Assembly (NCBI RefSeq): GCF_001612635.1 | Contig: NZ_BDAV01000013.1 | Location: 310,001 to 374,000, forward strand | DNA length: 64,000 nt | From: Nocardia africana NBRC 100379 | Lineage (GTDB): Bacteria > Actinomycetota > Actinomycetes > Mycobacteriales > Mycobacteriaceae | Direction of reading: 5' to 3' | In this document: one piece after another, positions 33,845-44,300 of the stretch | Numbering within the stretch: the first letter of the stretch is position 1 | Layout: every line of letters starts with the position of its first letter | Notes under the pieces: model-generated | The model's database searches: none | The model's input: only the letters and a program-made list of their open reading frames with translations | Told to the model about the DNA's origin: nothing | Position numbers and translations under genes: made by a program

Positions 33845-35119
33845 CTAGCCCGCCCGGACCGAACCCGCCGCGACCGCCGGCGCCGGCACCGCCGTGCCCG
33901 GCCGCCCGTGCTGCCTGCCCGCCCAGATGATCCACAGGTAGGTCGCCACCACGCCGAACACGTAGATCGCACCCAGCCAGGCCAGCACGGCCGGGCGGGA
34001 GATCTCCCAGATCGTCGGCTGGAAGAAGGTCAGGATCCACGGAATACCGGCCAGCGTGGTCACCAGCCAGAATCCGGCCACCAGCCGTGCCCCGGCGATC
34101 GAACGCAGCGGACCGTGCACCAGCCACATCATCAGCGGCAGCAACCAGACCCAGTGGTGCGACCACGAGATCGGCGACACCATCAAGCCGAACAGCTGCA
34201 CCACCAGCAGCACCCCGAGCCGATCGCCGAAATCGACCGCGCGCCAAGCGAACCAGGCCAGCACCACGGTCAGCAGCACCGCGCCCAGCCACCACGGCCC
34301 GAACGGGATGCGATGCCCCGCCACGTACCAGGGCGCTCCCGCGTCGTGGCCGAGAATGCGGCTCAACGCCCCGCGTAGCGACTGGTTGACCACCGAGCCG
34401 ACCGGGCCGATGCGGTTCGCGTCACCGATCAGCGGCCCGAAATAGGTCCGGGTCTCCGATGGCGAGATCAGAAAACTCACTCCGATCGTCGCCGCGAACA
34501 CCACCGCCGACCACACCGCGGCCGCCCACCGCCGCTGCGCCAGGAAGTACAAGCCGGTGATACCCGGCGTCAGCTTGACTCCCGCCGCGACACCCACCAG
34601 CAGCCCCGACAGCCACCAGCGCGCCGAATACGCCGCCGCCAGCCCGGCCAGCAGCAGAAACACGTTCACCTGCCCGTAGTCGAGCGTGGTCCGCGTCGGC
34701 TCCAGCCACAGCCCCAGCGCGGTCCACAGCATCGCCGCCGCCCGCCGATTCGGTTCCGCCGCCGCAGAACCCGGCAACAGCGCGAAGGCGATTCGCACCG
34801 AGGCGTAGAGCGCGACCACGATCAACCCGAACCACAGCAGCGTCACCAGCCCGAACGGCAGGAAATGCAGCGGATAGAACACCACCGCGGCGAACGGCGG
34901 ATAGGTGAACGGGAGTGGGAAATCCGGAGTCTTGTCGGCATAGACGAAGTCGTAGAGATGCCCACTGCCCACATTGGCCGCGCCCTCGACATATACGCGC
35001 AGGTCGACCACGTCGAGACCGTGCGGAAGCACGAACATCAGCACCAGCCGCGCCAGCACGGATGCGGCCAGAACAGCCCCGGCCACGCGGATGTCGGCCG
35101 AACGGAGGTGTCGGGTCAC
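33845..35119 (-). CDS. pimE: Polyprenol-phosphate-mannose-dependent mannosyltransferase PimE
   Basis: A 424-aa GT-C / DUF2029 glycosyltransferase with about ten hydrophobic helices. The catalytic Asp is likely in VVDLRVYVEGA in the first loop. In mycobacteria PimE adds the fifth mannose, alpha-1,2-linked, to AcPIM4 on the outer face of the membrane. Size (431 aa in M. tuberculosis), the adjacent PCD gene and typA-lpqW nearby support the identification. Start GTG. Other GT87 proteins have the same fold, so substrate identity rests on synteny. Confidence 0.85.
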   Translation of the reverse strand: MTRHLRSADIRVAGAVLAASVLARLVLMFVLPHGLDVVDLRVYVEGAANVGSGHLYDFVYADKTPDFPLPFTYPPFAAVVFYPLHFLPFGLVTLLWFGLIVVALYASVRIAFALLPGSAAAEPNRRAAAMLWTALGLWLEPTRTTLDYGQVNVFLLLAGLAAAYSARWWLSGLLVGVAAGVKLTPGITGLYFLAQRRWAAAVWSAVVFAATIGVSFLISPSETRTYFGPLIGDANRIGPVGSVVNQSLRGALSRILGHDAGAPWYVAGHRIPFGPWWLGAVLLTVVLAWFAWRAVDFGDRLGVLLVVQLFGLMVSPISWSHHWVWLLPLMMWLVHGPLRSIAGARLVAGFWLVTTLAGIPWILTFFQPTIWEISRPAVLAWLGAIYVFGVVATYLWIIWAGRQHGRPGTAVPAPAVAAGSVRAG

Positions 35120-35192
35120 GGGCTGTAATTCTGCCTTCGCTTCCCGGCGGCCGAACCCCCGGGCATACGTCGACGAGACGTACCCCCTTCGG

Positions 35193-35312
35193 GGGTCGCG
35201 GCCCGCCTCGATTTCGGACTGACGGAGCGAGGGAGCGCAGCGACCGAGCGGAGGAGGGAAAAATCGAGGCCCAGGGGGCCGAGACCCCGCCGGAGCGAAG
35301 CGAAGGCCGAAA
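35193..35312 (-). repeat. Dispersed ~120-bp element, copy B
   Basis: The reverse complement of copy A at 30943-31061 with about eight differences and one indel. Its inner arms are GCCTCGATTTC (35205-35215) and AAAATCGAGGC (35260-35270), one mismatch from perfect. It lies in the 381-bp gap between pimE and the exported-protein gene; the rest of the gap holds the latter's promoter region with no clear boxes. Confidence 0.9.
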
Positions 35313-35500
35313 CCACGGCTAAGTTCTGATAACGCGCCGGGCGGGGTGATCGGATTTGCCGAGGAGTGCAGGCAAGATCACACCCACGGCTGTACAACAC
35401 GGCGGCACTGTCTTTAGAGTGTCGCGAAGCGATGCCCCCATCGCGCGATGTTCTCGCATCGCATGACGAGGTAACCCCGAGGTTAAGGACGGCAACACCA

Positions 35501-36379
35501 GTGCTTCGCAGCAGAGGAACGCGGTTCGCATTGTCCGTGCTGGCCCTGACAGCCGGCGCGACACTCGCCGCGTCGACGATCGCGGTTGCCGAACCGGCAC
35601 CGAGGCCCCAAGCCGCCGACGTTCCGCTGGTCCCGGAGGGCGTTCCGGTCGATGCGATCGCGTCGCTGGCTCCGGCCATCGTCGGCGCTGCCGCCCAGGC
35701 GGGCAACATCGCCTCGCCGGGCGCTCAGACGATCCTCGATCAGGCCATCCAGCTGCTCGATCAGGCCGGTCTGCCGCCGCAGGTCAAGCAGACGTTGCAG
35801 GCGATCGTCGCCTTCCTCAACGGCAGCGGTGGCGGCGGCCCCGAAATCCCGAAGAACGGTCCGGCCATCGCGCAGTTCCTGTACCCGACCATCGGTAAGG
35901 ACTGCATCGGCCCCGGCTCCGACTCGGTCGGCACCGCGCTCGCCGTTCCGGGCCCGGCCGAACTGCCCCCGCCCGGACCGGCCGCCGGTCAGGCCGGCTT
36001 CGTCTTCACCGCGCTGGGCACCAAAGGCTTGACGCCGCAGCAGAATCCGCCGATGACCGTCCAGTGGTACAACCTGGACAACCACCGCGGCGGCACTGTG
36101 GCGCTGACCGACGAGGCGCACATCAACCCGGACGGTCCGGCCACGCTGTCGGCCATCGTCGACACCGGCCCGGGTCGTGTCGTCTCCGTGATCGCGGGTT
36201 CGCTGACGACCCAGCCGGCCGCCGATCAGGCGCCGATCACCTGCTCGTTCCTGCCCACGCTGGGGCTGTTCACGGTGGCGCCGGGCGCCGCCCAGGCCGC
36301 GGCTCCGGTGAACCCGGCCGGCACCGTGCCCGCCGCACACGTGGTGCAGCAGCCCGCAGCGGTACGTCCGCAGAACTGA
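35501..36379 (+). CDS. Exported Ala/Pro-rich protein (Rv1157c-like)
   Basis: About 292 aa with a Sec signal peptide (RFALSVLALTAGATLAASTIAVAEPAP, cleaved near AVA-EP). The body is rich in Ala, Pro and Gly: a helical stretch (QTILDQAIQLLDQAGLPPQVKQ...), then a conserved-looking beta domain with two Cys (KDCIGPGSDS and ITCSFLP) that may pair. Position next to pimE fits M. tuberculosis Rv1157c/Rv1158c. The GTG start follows AAGGA with a long spacer. A strong terminator follows. Function unknown. Confidence 0.8.
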   Translation: MLRSRGTRFALSVLALTAGATLAASTIAVAEPAPRPQAADVPLVPEGVPVDAIASLAPAIVGAAAQAGNIASPGAQTILDQAIQLLDQAGLPPQVKQTLQAIVAFLNGSGGGGPEIPKNGPAIAQFLYPTIGKDCIGPGSDSVGTALAVPGPAELPPPGPAAGQAGFVFTALGTKGLTPQQNPPMTVQWYNLDNHRGGTVALTDEAHINPDGPATLSAIVDTGPGRVVSVIAGSLTTQPAADQAPITCSFLPTLGLFTVAPGAAQAAAPVNPAGTVPAAHVVQQPAAVRPQN

Positions 36380-36392
36380 TCTCGAGCTCCCG

Positions 36393-36431
36393 ACGGCCCG
36401 GAGATGTCGCGAAGGCGACACTCCGGGCCGT
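36393..36431 (+). terminator. Hairpin after the exported-protein gene
   Basis: Arms ACGGCCCGGAG and CTCCGGGCCGT plus inner TGTCGC/GCGACA around a GAAG tetraloop, with one bulged A, followed by TTTGCC. A near-ideal stem 14 bases past the stop. Confidence 0.9.
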
Positions 36432-36481
36432 TTGCCGTCAATGCGGCGTGGGATGTTCCGGACTGTGGTAGACCGCTAGGT

Positions 36482-36892
36482 ATGTCGACTGTCGATCAGC
36501 TCGAACGGTCTGCACCCACCACGCCGGACACCGGCGCCGCCCCTCGCGGCCGGCGCGGGAAAGCCGGGCATTCGGTGATGTCGCGACGGTCCTACCGATC
36601 GGTGTTGTCCACCCGATCGCATCGCTCGATCCTGTCGTTCCGGTCCGAACGGTCGATCCTCTCGATCGGCTCGGCCTACTCCGTCCTCTCGATCGGCAGC
36701 GTCGGATCGGTGCTGTCGGTCGGATCGGTCGGCTCGTTCTTCAGCCTCGGCTCGGCCTTCTCGGGCCTGTCGCGGTGGTCGCTGCTGTCGTGGATGGGCG
36801 TCCGCGACGCACCCGAGGCGCGGCCGACGCTGACGGTGGTCCCGGACGAACCCGATCTCGTCGGCGATCCCACCTGCCACTGCCAAACGTAG
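36482..36892 (+). CDS. Serine-triplet repeat protein of unknown function
   Basis: A 136-aa protein. Residues 31-103 have Ser at every third position without a break (25 serines). Within this, a 9-residue unit S-(I/V)-L-S-x-(R/G)-S-x-x repeats about seven times, for example SILSFRSER, SILSIGSAY, SVLSIGSVG. The N-terminal 30 residues are polar and disordered-looking (rich in Pro, Thr, Gly, Arg); the tail has LTVVPDEPDL and ends TCHCQT. No signal peptide. The regularity suggests a narrow beta-helix with one residue type per turn face, as in some ice-binding proteins, but that is inference. The first three 9-mers have Arg at variable places, later ones Gly and hydrophobics. I do not recognise the family. 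Confidence 0.72.
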   Translation: MSTVDQLERSAPTTPDTGAAPRGRRGKAGHSVMSRRSYRSVLSTRSHRSILSFRSERSILSIGSAYSVLSIGSVGSVLSVGSVGSFFSLGSAFSGLSRWSLLSWMGVRDAPEARPTLTVVPDEPDLVGDPTCHCQT

Positions 36893-36922
36893 ACAGCCGC
36901 CGATTCCTCACGCGACTCGTAT

Positions 36923-37654
36923 TCACCACTGCCCGTACTGCGCGGTGAGAATGTTGTTCACATCCACACCCACGCCGTCGACCGTGCGATCGTCGATTTC
37001 GATCTGGTGCAGATTCGCCGCCGGATGCACGAAACCCTTCGGCGTGCCCCAATTGTGTTGCCAGTACCAGGAACCCAGGCCGGCGACCTTGGCCAGTTCG
37101 ATCGTCGGCGCGTTGGCGTAGACGCCGACATTCTCCTTGCCGAGCACGGATGTCCACCCCTCGAGGTACGGCGCGATGAGGGTGGCGAAATCGACCGGCG
37201 TCGGATTGTCGTCGATGGAGGCGTAGATAGGCACCCCGTCCGGCCCGCCCGCCTGGTGGTGCAGCTGCAGCCCGCGGTCGGCGTGGCGCTTGCCGGCCTC
37301 GAGCCCGCCCTTCCAATCCGCGGTGGCGCCCTTGCCGAATTGGTAACACGACACCACGGTGAGCCCGGCCGCGTGCAGCGCGTCGACCTCGCTCGCGCGC
37401 AACGGCTTTCCGGTCATCCACTCCGCACCCGGGCGCCGATCGGAGACATAGCGGATAGCGCCGGCATGTCCCGCGGCGCGGATGGCAGCCGCGTCGGGCA
37501 CGCCGCCGGCATAGTCGAGCAGGGTGCCGAGGACGTTGCCGGCGGCGGCGGTCGGTGCGAGGACAGCGGGCGCGAGCGCGGCCAGACCGGCGGCCGTCGC
37601 GGCGGCACCGGCATATCCGAACAGGGTGCGGCGGGTCATCGGAACGGAACGCAT
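36923..37654 (-). CDS. Tat-exported glycoside hydrolase-like (DUF1906) protein
   Basis: About 243 aa with a twin-arginine signal (TRRTLFGYAGAAATAAGLAALA). The mature part is a DUF1906 TIM barrel: LLDYAGGVPDAAAIRAAGHAG, IRYVSDRRPGAEWMTGKPL, VPIYASIDDNPT and the C-terminal LHQIEIDDRTVDGVGVDVN. It resembles M. tuberculosis Rv2525c, a Tat substrate linked to cell-wall homeostasis. Start ATG (MRSVPMTRR) has AGGAG seven bases upstream. Substrate unknown. Confidence 0.85.
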   Translation of the reverse strand: MRSVPMTRRTLFGYAGAAATAAGLAALAPAVLAPTAAAGNVLGTLLDYAGGVPDAAAIRAAGHAGAIRYVSDRRPGAEWMTGKPLRASEVDALHAAGLTVVSCYQFGKGATADWKGGLEAGKRHADRGLQLHHQAGGPDGVPIYASIDDNPTPVDFATLIAPYLEGWTSVLGKENVGVYANAPTIELAKVAGLGSWYWQHNWGTPKGFVHPAANLHQIEIDDRTVDGVGVDVNNILTAQYGQW

Positions 37655-37869
37655 CGAAAACTCCTTCGCGCTGCAGCGATATAGAGATCTCACCAGATGC
37701 CGGCCACCCCGCGGACCGGTGGAAATGCAAGCGTGTCCGGCGCGCCTTCCCCGACGACAACAGGGCTGTCATCCACGCGCCGGAAGCCTCGAACGTGGAC
37801 TCATTTCACCACATGCACAATTGAACCGCTAGGCCAATCCGGTCACATCAACACCACAAGTAACAGGTG

Positions 37870-39000
37870 TCAGGAGGTGGCCGCATCGATCCGGCCGGCG
37901 ACGTCGATGGTGCGGCCCCGAGGATCGGCCAGTTCCGCGCGAATGACCTGCGCGACCTGCGCGGCGATCTGGCGGCGGATCTTGCCGACCGAACCCAGCA
38001 CCTTCGCGCGCCATCCCTCGGCCTGCAGGTCGACGGCGACATCGGCGCTGCGCGGCGGCGTCACGTCGATCACGATGAGTAGCGGTTCCGCCGCCCGCGC
38101 CACCAGGAGCAACCCGACCTCCACCTCGGCGCGATAGCGATTCGCCTTGAGCACGTCGACGGTGATGTCGAGACCGACCGGAATGGTCAAATCGAACGAC
38201 ACCGGATGGTCGCCGTCCCGCCGGGCCAGCCGCGGCATCCGTACGGCACCCTGCACCTCGACCGTCGCCGCATCACCGGGCCCGGTACGCAGCGGCCCCA
38301 CCTCGACCGCGCCCCCGGCCAGCCCTTCCACCACGTCGCGAACCCGATCCGGGGTGACGATCAGCGGGAAGAAACGCCGCCCGAACTCCGCGTACTCGAT
38401 CCATTCGAAGTCCGTGCGCAGCACGTGCTCCGAACGCGTGCCGTTCATGATGGCCTCGATGTCGAAAACCCGCCCGCGGCGGGCCGCGGGATCGGCGAGC
38501 ATGGCGTTGAGCCGGCTCGCGACCTCACGCCGAACCAGGGTTGCGATCGGGTCGAGCAGGACGTCGACGGCGGCGCCGACCGCCTCCGCCCGGACGGCGA
38601 AACTCACGTCGCGCGAACGCACTCGTGGAATGTCGATGACGACCAGCAGTGGATCGGCGGTTCGCGCGTGCAGAGTGAGGTCGATCTCGACGGTCGCCTC
38701 GATCCGGAACTGCTGGCCCCCGAGGGTGACCGTGAGGTGCATCGACACCGGTACCCGGACCTCGAAGGTGACGTGCGGCCCGCTGCGAGCGATCACCGGC
38801 TTGCCGACCTTGCCCTCCGCCACCAGCCCGGCCAGCCCCGCCGGACCGATCGAGAACGGCCCGATACTCATCCCCCGACCAGCCATCCCGGACACCGCGG
38901 CCTCGATCCGGTCGCGGTTGACAGCGTGCACCACGAAACGTTCACCGAAGTCGGAGTAGTCCATCCATTCTGGCTCGTCGTGCGCGCCGGGCTCTGCCAT
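37870..39000 (-). CDS. Unknown protein with internal duplication
   Basis: A 376-aa protein made of two ~180-residue units. Each begins with a related phrase, MDYSDFGERFVVHAVNRDRI and IEYAEFGRRFFPLIVTPDRV, and each has beta-rich middle strands with LLVVIDIPRVRSRDVSF versus LLIVIDVTPPRSADVAV. The end of each unit is a charged helix. No signal, helices or catalytic motif are evident. The alternating hydrophobic strands hint at a lipid-binding or scaffold beta fold. The ATG is chosen because GGAGGAG stands nine bases upstream. Family not recognised. Confidence 0.72.
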   Translation of the reverse strand: MAEPGAHDEPEWMDYSDFGERFVVHAVNRDRIEAAVSGMAGRGMSIGPFSIGPAGLAGLVAEGKVGKPVIARSGPHVTFEVRVPVSMHLTVTLGGQQFRIEATVEIDLTLHARTADPLLVVIDIPRVRSRDVSFAVRAEAVGAAVDVLLDPIATLVRREVASRLNAMLADPAARRGRVFDIEAIMNGTRSEHVLRTDFEWIEYAEFGRRFFPLIVTPDRVRDVVEGLAGGAVEVGPLRTGPGDAATVEVQGAVRMPRLARRDGDHPVSFDLTIPVGLDITVDVLKANRYRAEVEVGLLLVARAAEPLLIVIDVTPPRSADVAVDLQAEGWRAKVLGSVGKIRRQIAAQVAQVIRAELADPRGRTIDVAGRIDAATS

Positions 39001-39177
39001 CTGCTCCCACTCCTCCACCGATCACCTACACACGCAGATCCCCGTCCGGCCGATGAGGGGCAACAGAACCGGGACCGCACCGCCGGCGCTGCCGGGCGCC
39101 GCCGGATACATCGTAGGGTCCGGTGTCGCTTCACCATTCCCGCAGATAGAGATCGTCCGCCACTGGACGAAAACGTT

Positions 39178-39786
39178 TCACATATGGCCGAACCCGACGA
39201 TACCGTCAACCGCCGCCGGGTCGTAGCGGTGAATGCGCACAGAACCGCGCTCGTTGCCGCCGATCGTGGTCAGGGAGTGATCACCGACGGCCAGCACGAT
39301 ATTCGTGTGCTGCCCGAACGGACTGCCGGGCGCATAGATCACCACATCACCCGGGCGCGGCGAATATCCGGATCCCACCGCCGAAAATCGGCCGTTCGCT
39401 TCGAAATACTCCTGCAGCGTCGCCACACCGGGAATCCGCCACGATCCGGAATTCGGATTGGACAGCGGCTGTCCGGCCTGACGCATGGTCCAGCTGACGA
39501 AATCGGCACACCATGGCTCATCCGCGCCTTGGGCGTATTTGGGACCATCACCGGGGTGGGCGTATTCCGTGCGCAGTACCGCGACGATGCGACTGCGATC
39601 CGAATCCAGCGCGCTCGCATCGATATCCGGGAAATCGGTCAGCCGCTGCCCGGCGATGGCGGCCGTGCGCTCGTGCCACCAGGGCATCGCCACCGCGGCT
39701 CCCACTGCCAGTACACCGACCACCACCAGCACCGGCAGCAACGCCCAGCGCGCACGTCCGAGCCCCCGAGCCCACGTGGCACTCAT
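39178..39786 (-). CDS. Membrane-anchored CHAP-domain amidase/peptidase
   Basis: A 202-aa protein with an N-terminal membrane anchor (ALLPVLVVVGVLAVGAAVAM) and an outward CHAP domain. The catalytic Cys is in EPWCADFVSWTMRQAG and the His in GQHTNIVLAVGDH, with RPGDVVIYAPGS between. Such domains cleave peptidoglycan stems or cross-bridges. Start ATG. It stands divergent to the osmoprotectant ABC operon but need not be related. Confidence 0.82.
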   Translation of the reverse strand: MSATWARGLGRARWALLPVLVVVGVLAVGAAVAMPWWHERTAAIAGQRLTDFPDIDASALDSDRSRIVAVLRTEYAHPGDGPKYAQGADEPWCADFVSWTMRQAGQPLSNPNSGSWRIPGVATLQEYFEANGRFSAVGSGYSPRPGDVVIYAPGSPFGQHTNIVLAVGDHSLTTIGGNERGSVRIHRYDPAAVDGIVGFGHM

Positions 39787-39965
39787 GAATCCCTCCGTCC
39801 CCGACCGGAAATCGGCCTCCTGAGGTTTAGGACGTGCGAGGGACCGTCACGGTTCCGCCGCATCCGTGCGCCGATACACACGCGCCGGTCTTGCTCGTTT
39901 CCTGCGCCCGCGCCGCGGGATCGATAGACTGCTCGGACGCCGCCGAGCTCTGGGAGGACATCGCC

Positions 39966-40608
39966 CTGGATACTCTGTGGACCTTTCTGGTGGACCATCG
40001 CAGACAACTGCTCACCGATTCCTATCTGCACGTGTCGGCCGTCGTGCAGTCCGTGTTGATCGCGACCGCGGTGGCGGTGGGCCTGGGGGTCGTCGTCTAT
40101 CGCAGCCCGTGGGGTTCGGCGGCGGCCACGGCGGCGGCGAGCATCGTCCTCACCGTGCCGTCGTTCGCGCTGCTGGGACTGCTGATCCCTGTGCTGGGCC
40201 TGGGCGTGCGGCCGACGGTCACCGCGCTGGTGCTCTACGCGCTGCTGCCGATTCTGCGCAACACGATCATCGGGCTGGCATCGGTGGATCCGGCGGTCTC
40301 GGACGCCGCGCGCGGGGTGGGCATGAACCGCACCCGGATCCTGGCCCGGATCGAAATGCCGCTGGCCTGGCCGTCGATTCTGGCCGGAATGCGGATCAGT
40401 ACCCAGATGAGTATGGGCATTCTGGCGATGGCCGCCTATGCGAAGGGGCCGGGGCTCGGCAATCTGATCTTCACCGGGCTGGCCCGGCTGGGCAGTCCGA
40501 CCGCCGTCCCGCAGGCCCTGTCCGGCACGGTGCTGATCATCGTGCTGGCCCTGGTGCTCGATGCCGTCCTCGTGGGCATCGGCCGGCTCACCACCTCGAG
40601 GGGAATCC

Positions 40609-40616
<8 letters not shown>
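39966..40616 (+). CDS. Osmoprotectant ABC transporter permease (OpuCB/ProW-like)
   Basis: About 216 aa, five to six membrane helices, with the binding-protein-dependent EAA-type loop SDAARGVGMNRTRILARIEMP. It forms the channel with the second permease below. No ATG, GTG or TTG suits the expected N terminus DTLWTFLVDHR: the only codon with a good ribosome site (GGGAGG, eight bases) is a CTG, so I propose CTG initiation. A GTG 132 bases upstream (39834) would add a Cys-rich, non-membrane extension unlike the family. Stop overlaps the ATPase start. Confidence 0.78.
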
Positions 40617-41795
<1,179 letters not shown>

Positions 41796-41799
<4 letters not shown>

Positions 41800-42551
41800 G
41801 TCCGGTCCAGCGGCACGAGCGGCGCGCCGACCGGATCCGGTTGTTCGCCCAGCCGGTGCTGGCCGTGGCCCTGGCGGCCGGCGTGCTGGTGTGGGCCTTC
41901 GACCGCACCCTCACCGCGACACAGCAGGCCAGTATCAACCCCACCACCATCGCCACCGTGATCCGCCAGCACGTGGCGATCACCGCGACCGTCGTGGTGA
42001 TCGTCGTCGCGGTGTCGGTTCCGTTGGGCACCTTGCTGACTCGGCCACGCTACCGGCGTCTCACTCCCCTGTTCGTCGGCATCGCCAACATCGGTGCGGC
42101 GGCGCCGGCGATCGGCCTGATCGTGCTCACCTATCTGTGGACCGAGAAGACCGGCTTCTGGGTGGGTGTCGTGCCGATCGCGTTCTATGCGCTACTTCCG
42201 GTGCTGCGCAATACGATTCTGGGATACCAGCAGGTCGACCCCGCCCTCGTCGATGCCGGACGAGGGCAGGGCATGTCGGCGCTGACAGTGCTGCGCCGCA
42301 TCGAGTTTCCGCTCGCGGTGCCCTACATCCTGGCCGGGCTGCGCACCTCGCTGGTGCTGGCCGTCGGCACGGCCACGCTGTCGTTCCTGGTCAGCGCCGG
42401 TGGTCTGGGCATTCTGATCGACACCGGCTACAAGCTGCGCGACAACGTAACCCTGTGGGTGGGAGCGATTCTCGCGGTGGCGCTCGCACTGCTCGTCGAC
42501 TGGCTGGGAGCGCTGGCCGAACAATTTCTCGGACCGCGGGGGCTGCGATGA
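41796..42551 (+). CDS. Osmoprotectant ABC transporter permease (OpuCD/ProZ-like)
   Basis: A 251-aa permease with about six membrane helices and the coupling loop VDAGRGQGMSALTVLRRIEFPLA. Its ATG overlaps the stop of the ATPase (ATGA) and its stop overlaps the start of the binding protein (ATGA), so the four genes are translationally coupled. It is the partner of the permease at the start of the operon. Confidence 0.88.
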
Positions 42552-43540
42552 AGCGGCGAGCACGTCACCTCGGACGCAACGCCGCCACAGCGGCGGCCAC
42601 CCTGCTGGTCGCCGTGGTCGCCGCCTGTGGTCTCGAGGCCGGAGGCGCCGTTCCGCTGCCGGTCGGGCCGGGCAGTATCGAGCCGATTCCCGCCCTCGAC
42701 GGTGTGCAGATCACCGTGGGCTCCAAGGATTTCACCGAACAGAACATCCTCGGCTACCTCATCGAATTCGCGCTCACGGCGGCCGGAGCTCAGGTCCGCG
42801 ACCTCACCAATATCACCGGATCCAACAGCCTGCGCGATGCGCAATTGCACGGACAGGTCGATGTCGCCTACGACTACACCGGGACCGGATGGATCAATTA
42901 TCTGGGTAACGAGACGCCGATTCCCGATTCCACCCGGCAATTCGAGGCGGTGCGCGACGCGGATCTCGCACAACACGGCATGGTGTGGGCCGATCCGGCC
43001 CCGATGAACAACACCTACACCATGGTCACCAATGCGGGCAGTGCCGCCCGCACCGGCGCGAAGACGATTTCCGACTACGCCCGTCTGGTGAATACCGATC
43101 CGAGTACCGGACCGACCTGCCTCGGTACCGAATTCAGCGTCCGTCAGGACGGCTTTCCGGGCCTGGCCCGCAAATACGGTCTCGACCTCGGCAAGGTGCG
43201 CAAGCAGATCATGCAGGATTCGCTGGTCTACTCGGCCACCGCGAACGGCACCTGTCAATTCGGCGACGTCACCGCGACCGACGGGCGCACCAAGGCGCTG
43301 AATCTGGTGCAACTCATCGACGATCTGAACTTCTTCCCCAAATACAATGCGGCACTGGTGATGCGGGCATCGTTCGCCGACGCGCATCCACAGGTGGCGC
43401 AGGTCATGGCGCCGATTTCCGCGCTGCTCACCAACGAGACGATCACCGAGTTGAACCGCAAGGTCGACGTCGACGGCGCCGAACCGGCTACCGTGGCGCG
43501 CGATTGGCTGATCCGGCAGGGGTTCGTCACCGCGGGGTGA
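42548..43540 (+). CDS. Osmoprotectant-binding lipoprotein (OpuCC/ProX-like)
   Basis: A 330-aa lipoprotein. The signal ends at lipobox VAAC (near residue 25). The OpuAC-type fold shows ITVGSKDFTEQNILGYL, ITGSNSLRDAQLHGQVDVAYDYTGTGW and FFPKYNAALVMR. The YDYTGTGW motif is usual for glycine betaine/choline/carnitine binding proteins. It ends three bases before a convergent unknown gene. It delivers substrate to the permease pair of this operon. Confidence 0.9.
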   Translation: MKRRARHLGRNAATAAATLLVAVVAACGLEAGGAVPLPVGPGSIEPIPALDGVQITVGSKDFTEQNILGYLIEFALTAAGAQVRDLTNITGSNSLRDAQLHGQVDVAYDYTGTGWINYLGNETPIPDSTRQFEAVRDADLAQHGMVWADPAPMNNTYTMVTNAGSAARTGAKTISDYARLVNTDPSTGPTCLGTEFSVRQDGFPGLARKYGLDLGKVRKQIMQDSLVYSATANGTCQFGDVTATDGRTKALNLVQLIDDLNFFPKYNAALVMRASFADAHPQVAQVMAPISALLTNETITELNRKVDVDGAEPATVARDWLIRQGFVTAG

Positions 43541-43542
43541 GA

Positions 43543-44106
43543 TCAGGCGAGCGCCGTGCGCACCGCCAGCCAGCGTCCGCCGGGATCGGCGTAGCCGTGA
43601 TACATCAGCGGAATCCGTTGGTCCACACCGAAATAGCGGAAGACGGCCAGCATCGCCTGCCGCACCGAGTAGTCGGCGAAATCGTCGATGCGGCGCGGGC
43701 CGATCGCGCGTTCGGGCAGTGCGGCCAGCCGCGCCATCTCCTCCGGATCACAGACGTCGAGGCCCATGGGCCCGTCGGCGATGTAGTGATCATGGAAGAT
43801 GTGGCGCATCTCCGCGGTATCGGAGCGGCGAAAAACGCAGGGCAGCAACCGGATTGCCGCGCCCGGCAGGGTGGGCGCTTCCAGCGCGGCGGTCAGTTCG
43901 GGATCCGGCGCCGGCGCATCACGCACCGGCACCTGTTCGAGCAGATGCAGCATGGAGGCGCCCCGCACCCGCGGCTCGGGCACCAGGAACAGACTCACCA
44001 TCGGACCGGGGTGGGCGGCATCGGTCAGGCATATCCGCGTATGTGATCGATCGTGGGCACGCGGCGCGGCGGGCGTGGACGGGGGCGTGGGGATCGGGTC
44101 GGACAT
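43543..44106 (-). CDS. Hypothetical protein
   Basis: A 187-aa soluble protein. It has a Pro-rich N terminus, then LLPCVFRRSDTAEMRHIFHDHYIADGPMGLDVCD, cut here to the key words FHDHYIADGP and MGLDVCD. The clustered His residues (HIFHDHY) could bind metal. The C-terminal part VFRYFGVDQRIPLMYHGYADPGGRWLAV is conserved-looking. No signal or helices. AT-rich text TGAATTATAGG about 130 bases upstream may be its promoter. I do not recognise it. Confidence 0.65.
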   Translation of the reverse strand: MSDPIPTPPSTPAAPRAHDRSHTRICLTDAAHPGPMVSLFLVPEPRVRGASMLHLLEQVPVRDAPAPDPELTAALEAPTLPGAAIRLLPCVFRRSDTAEMRHIFHDHYIADGPMGLDVCDPEEMARLAALPERAIGPRRIDDFADYSVRQAMLAVFRYFGVDQRIPLMYHGYADPGGRWLAVRTALA

Positions 44107-44300
44107 GCGGTCTCCTGAAGGGGAGGGCGCTCAGCCCTCCCACGAACACGCTGGTACGAGGTCCGAAGCTGCGCCGGCCGCCGAGTTACCCGACTCGGAC
44201 CGATCTCCTCGACGTCCGACCGTTGTGCCATGAATTATAGGAGCCGGGGACACGACGCGACACCCGGAATCCGCTATCCGGTTGCTTCCGGGCGGGATGA

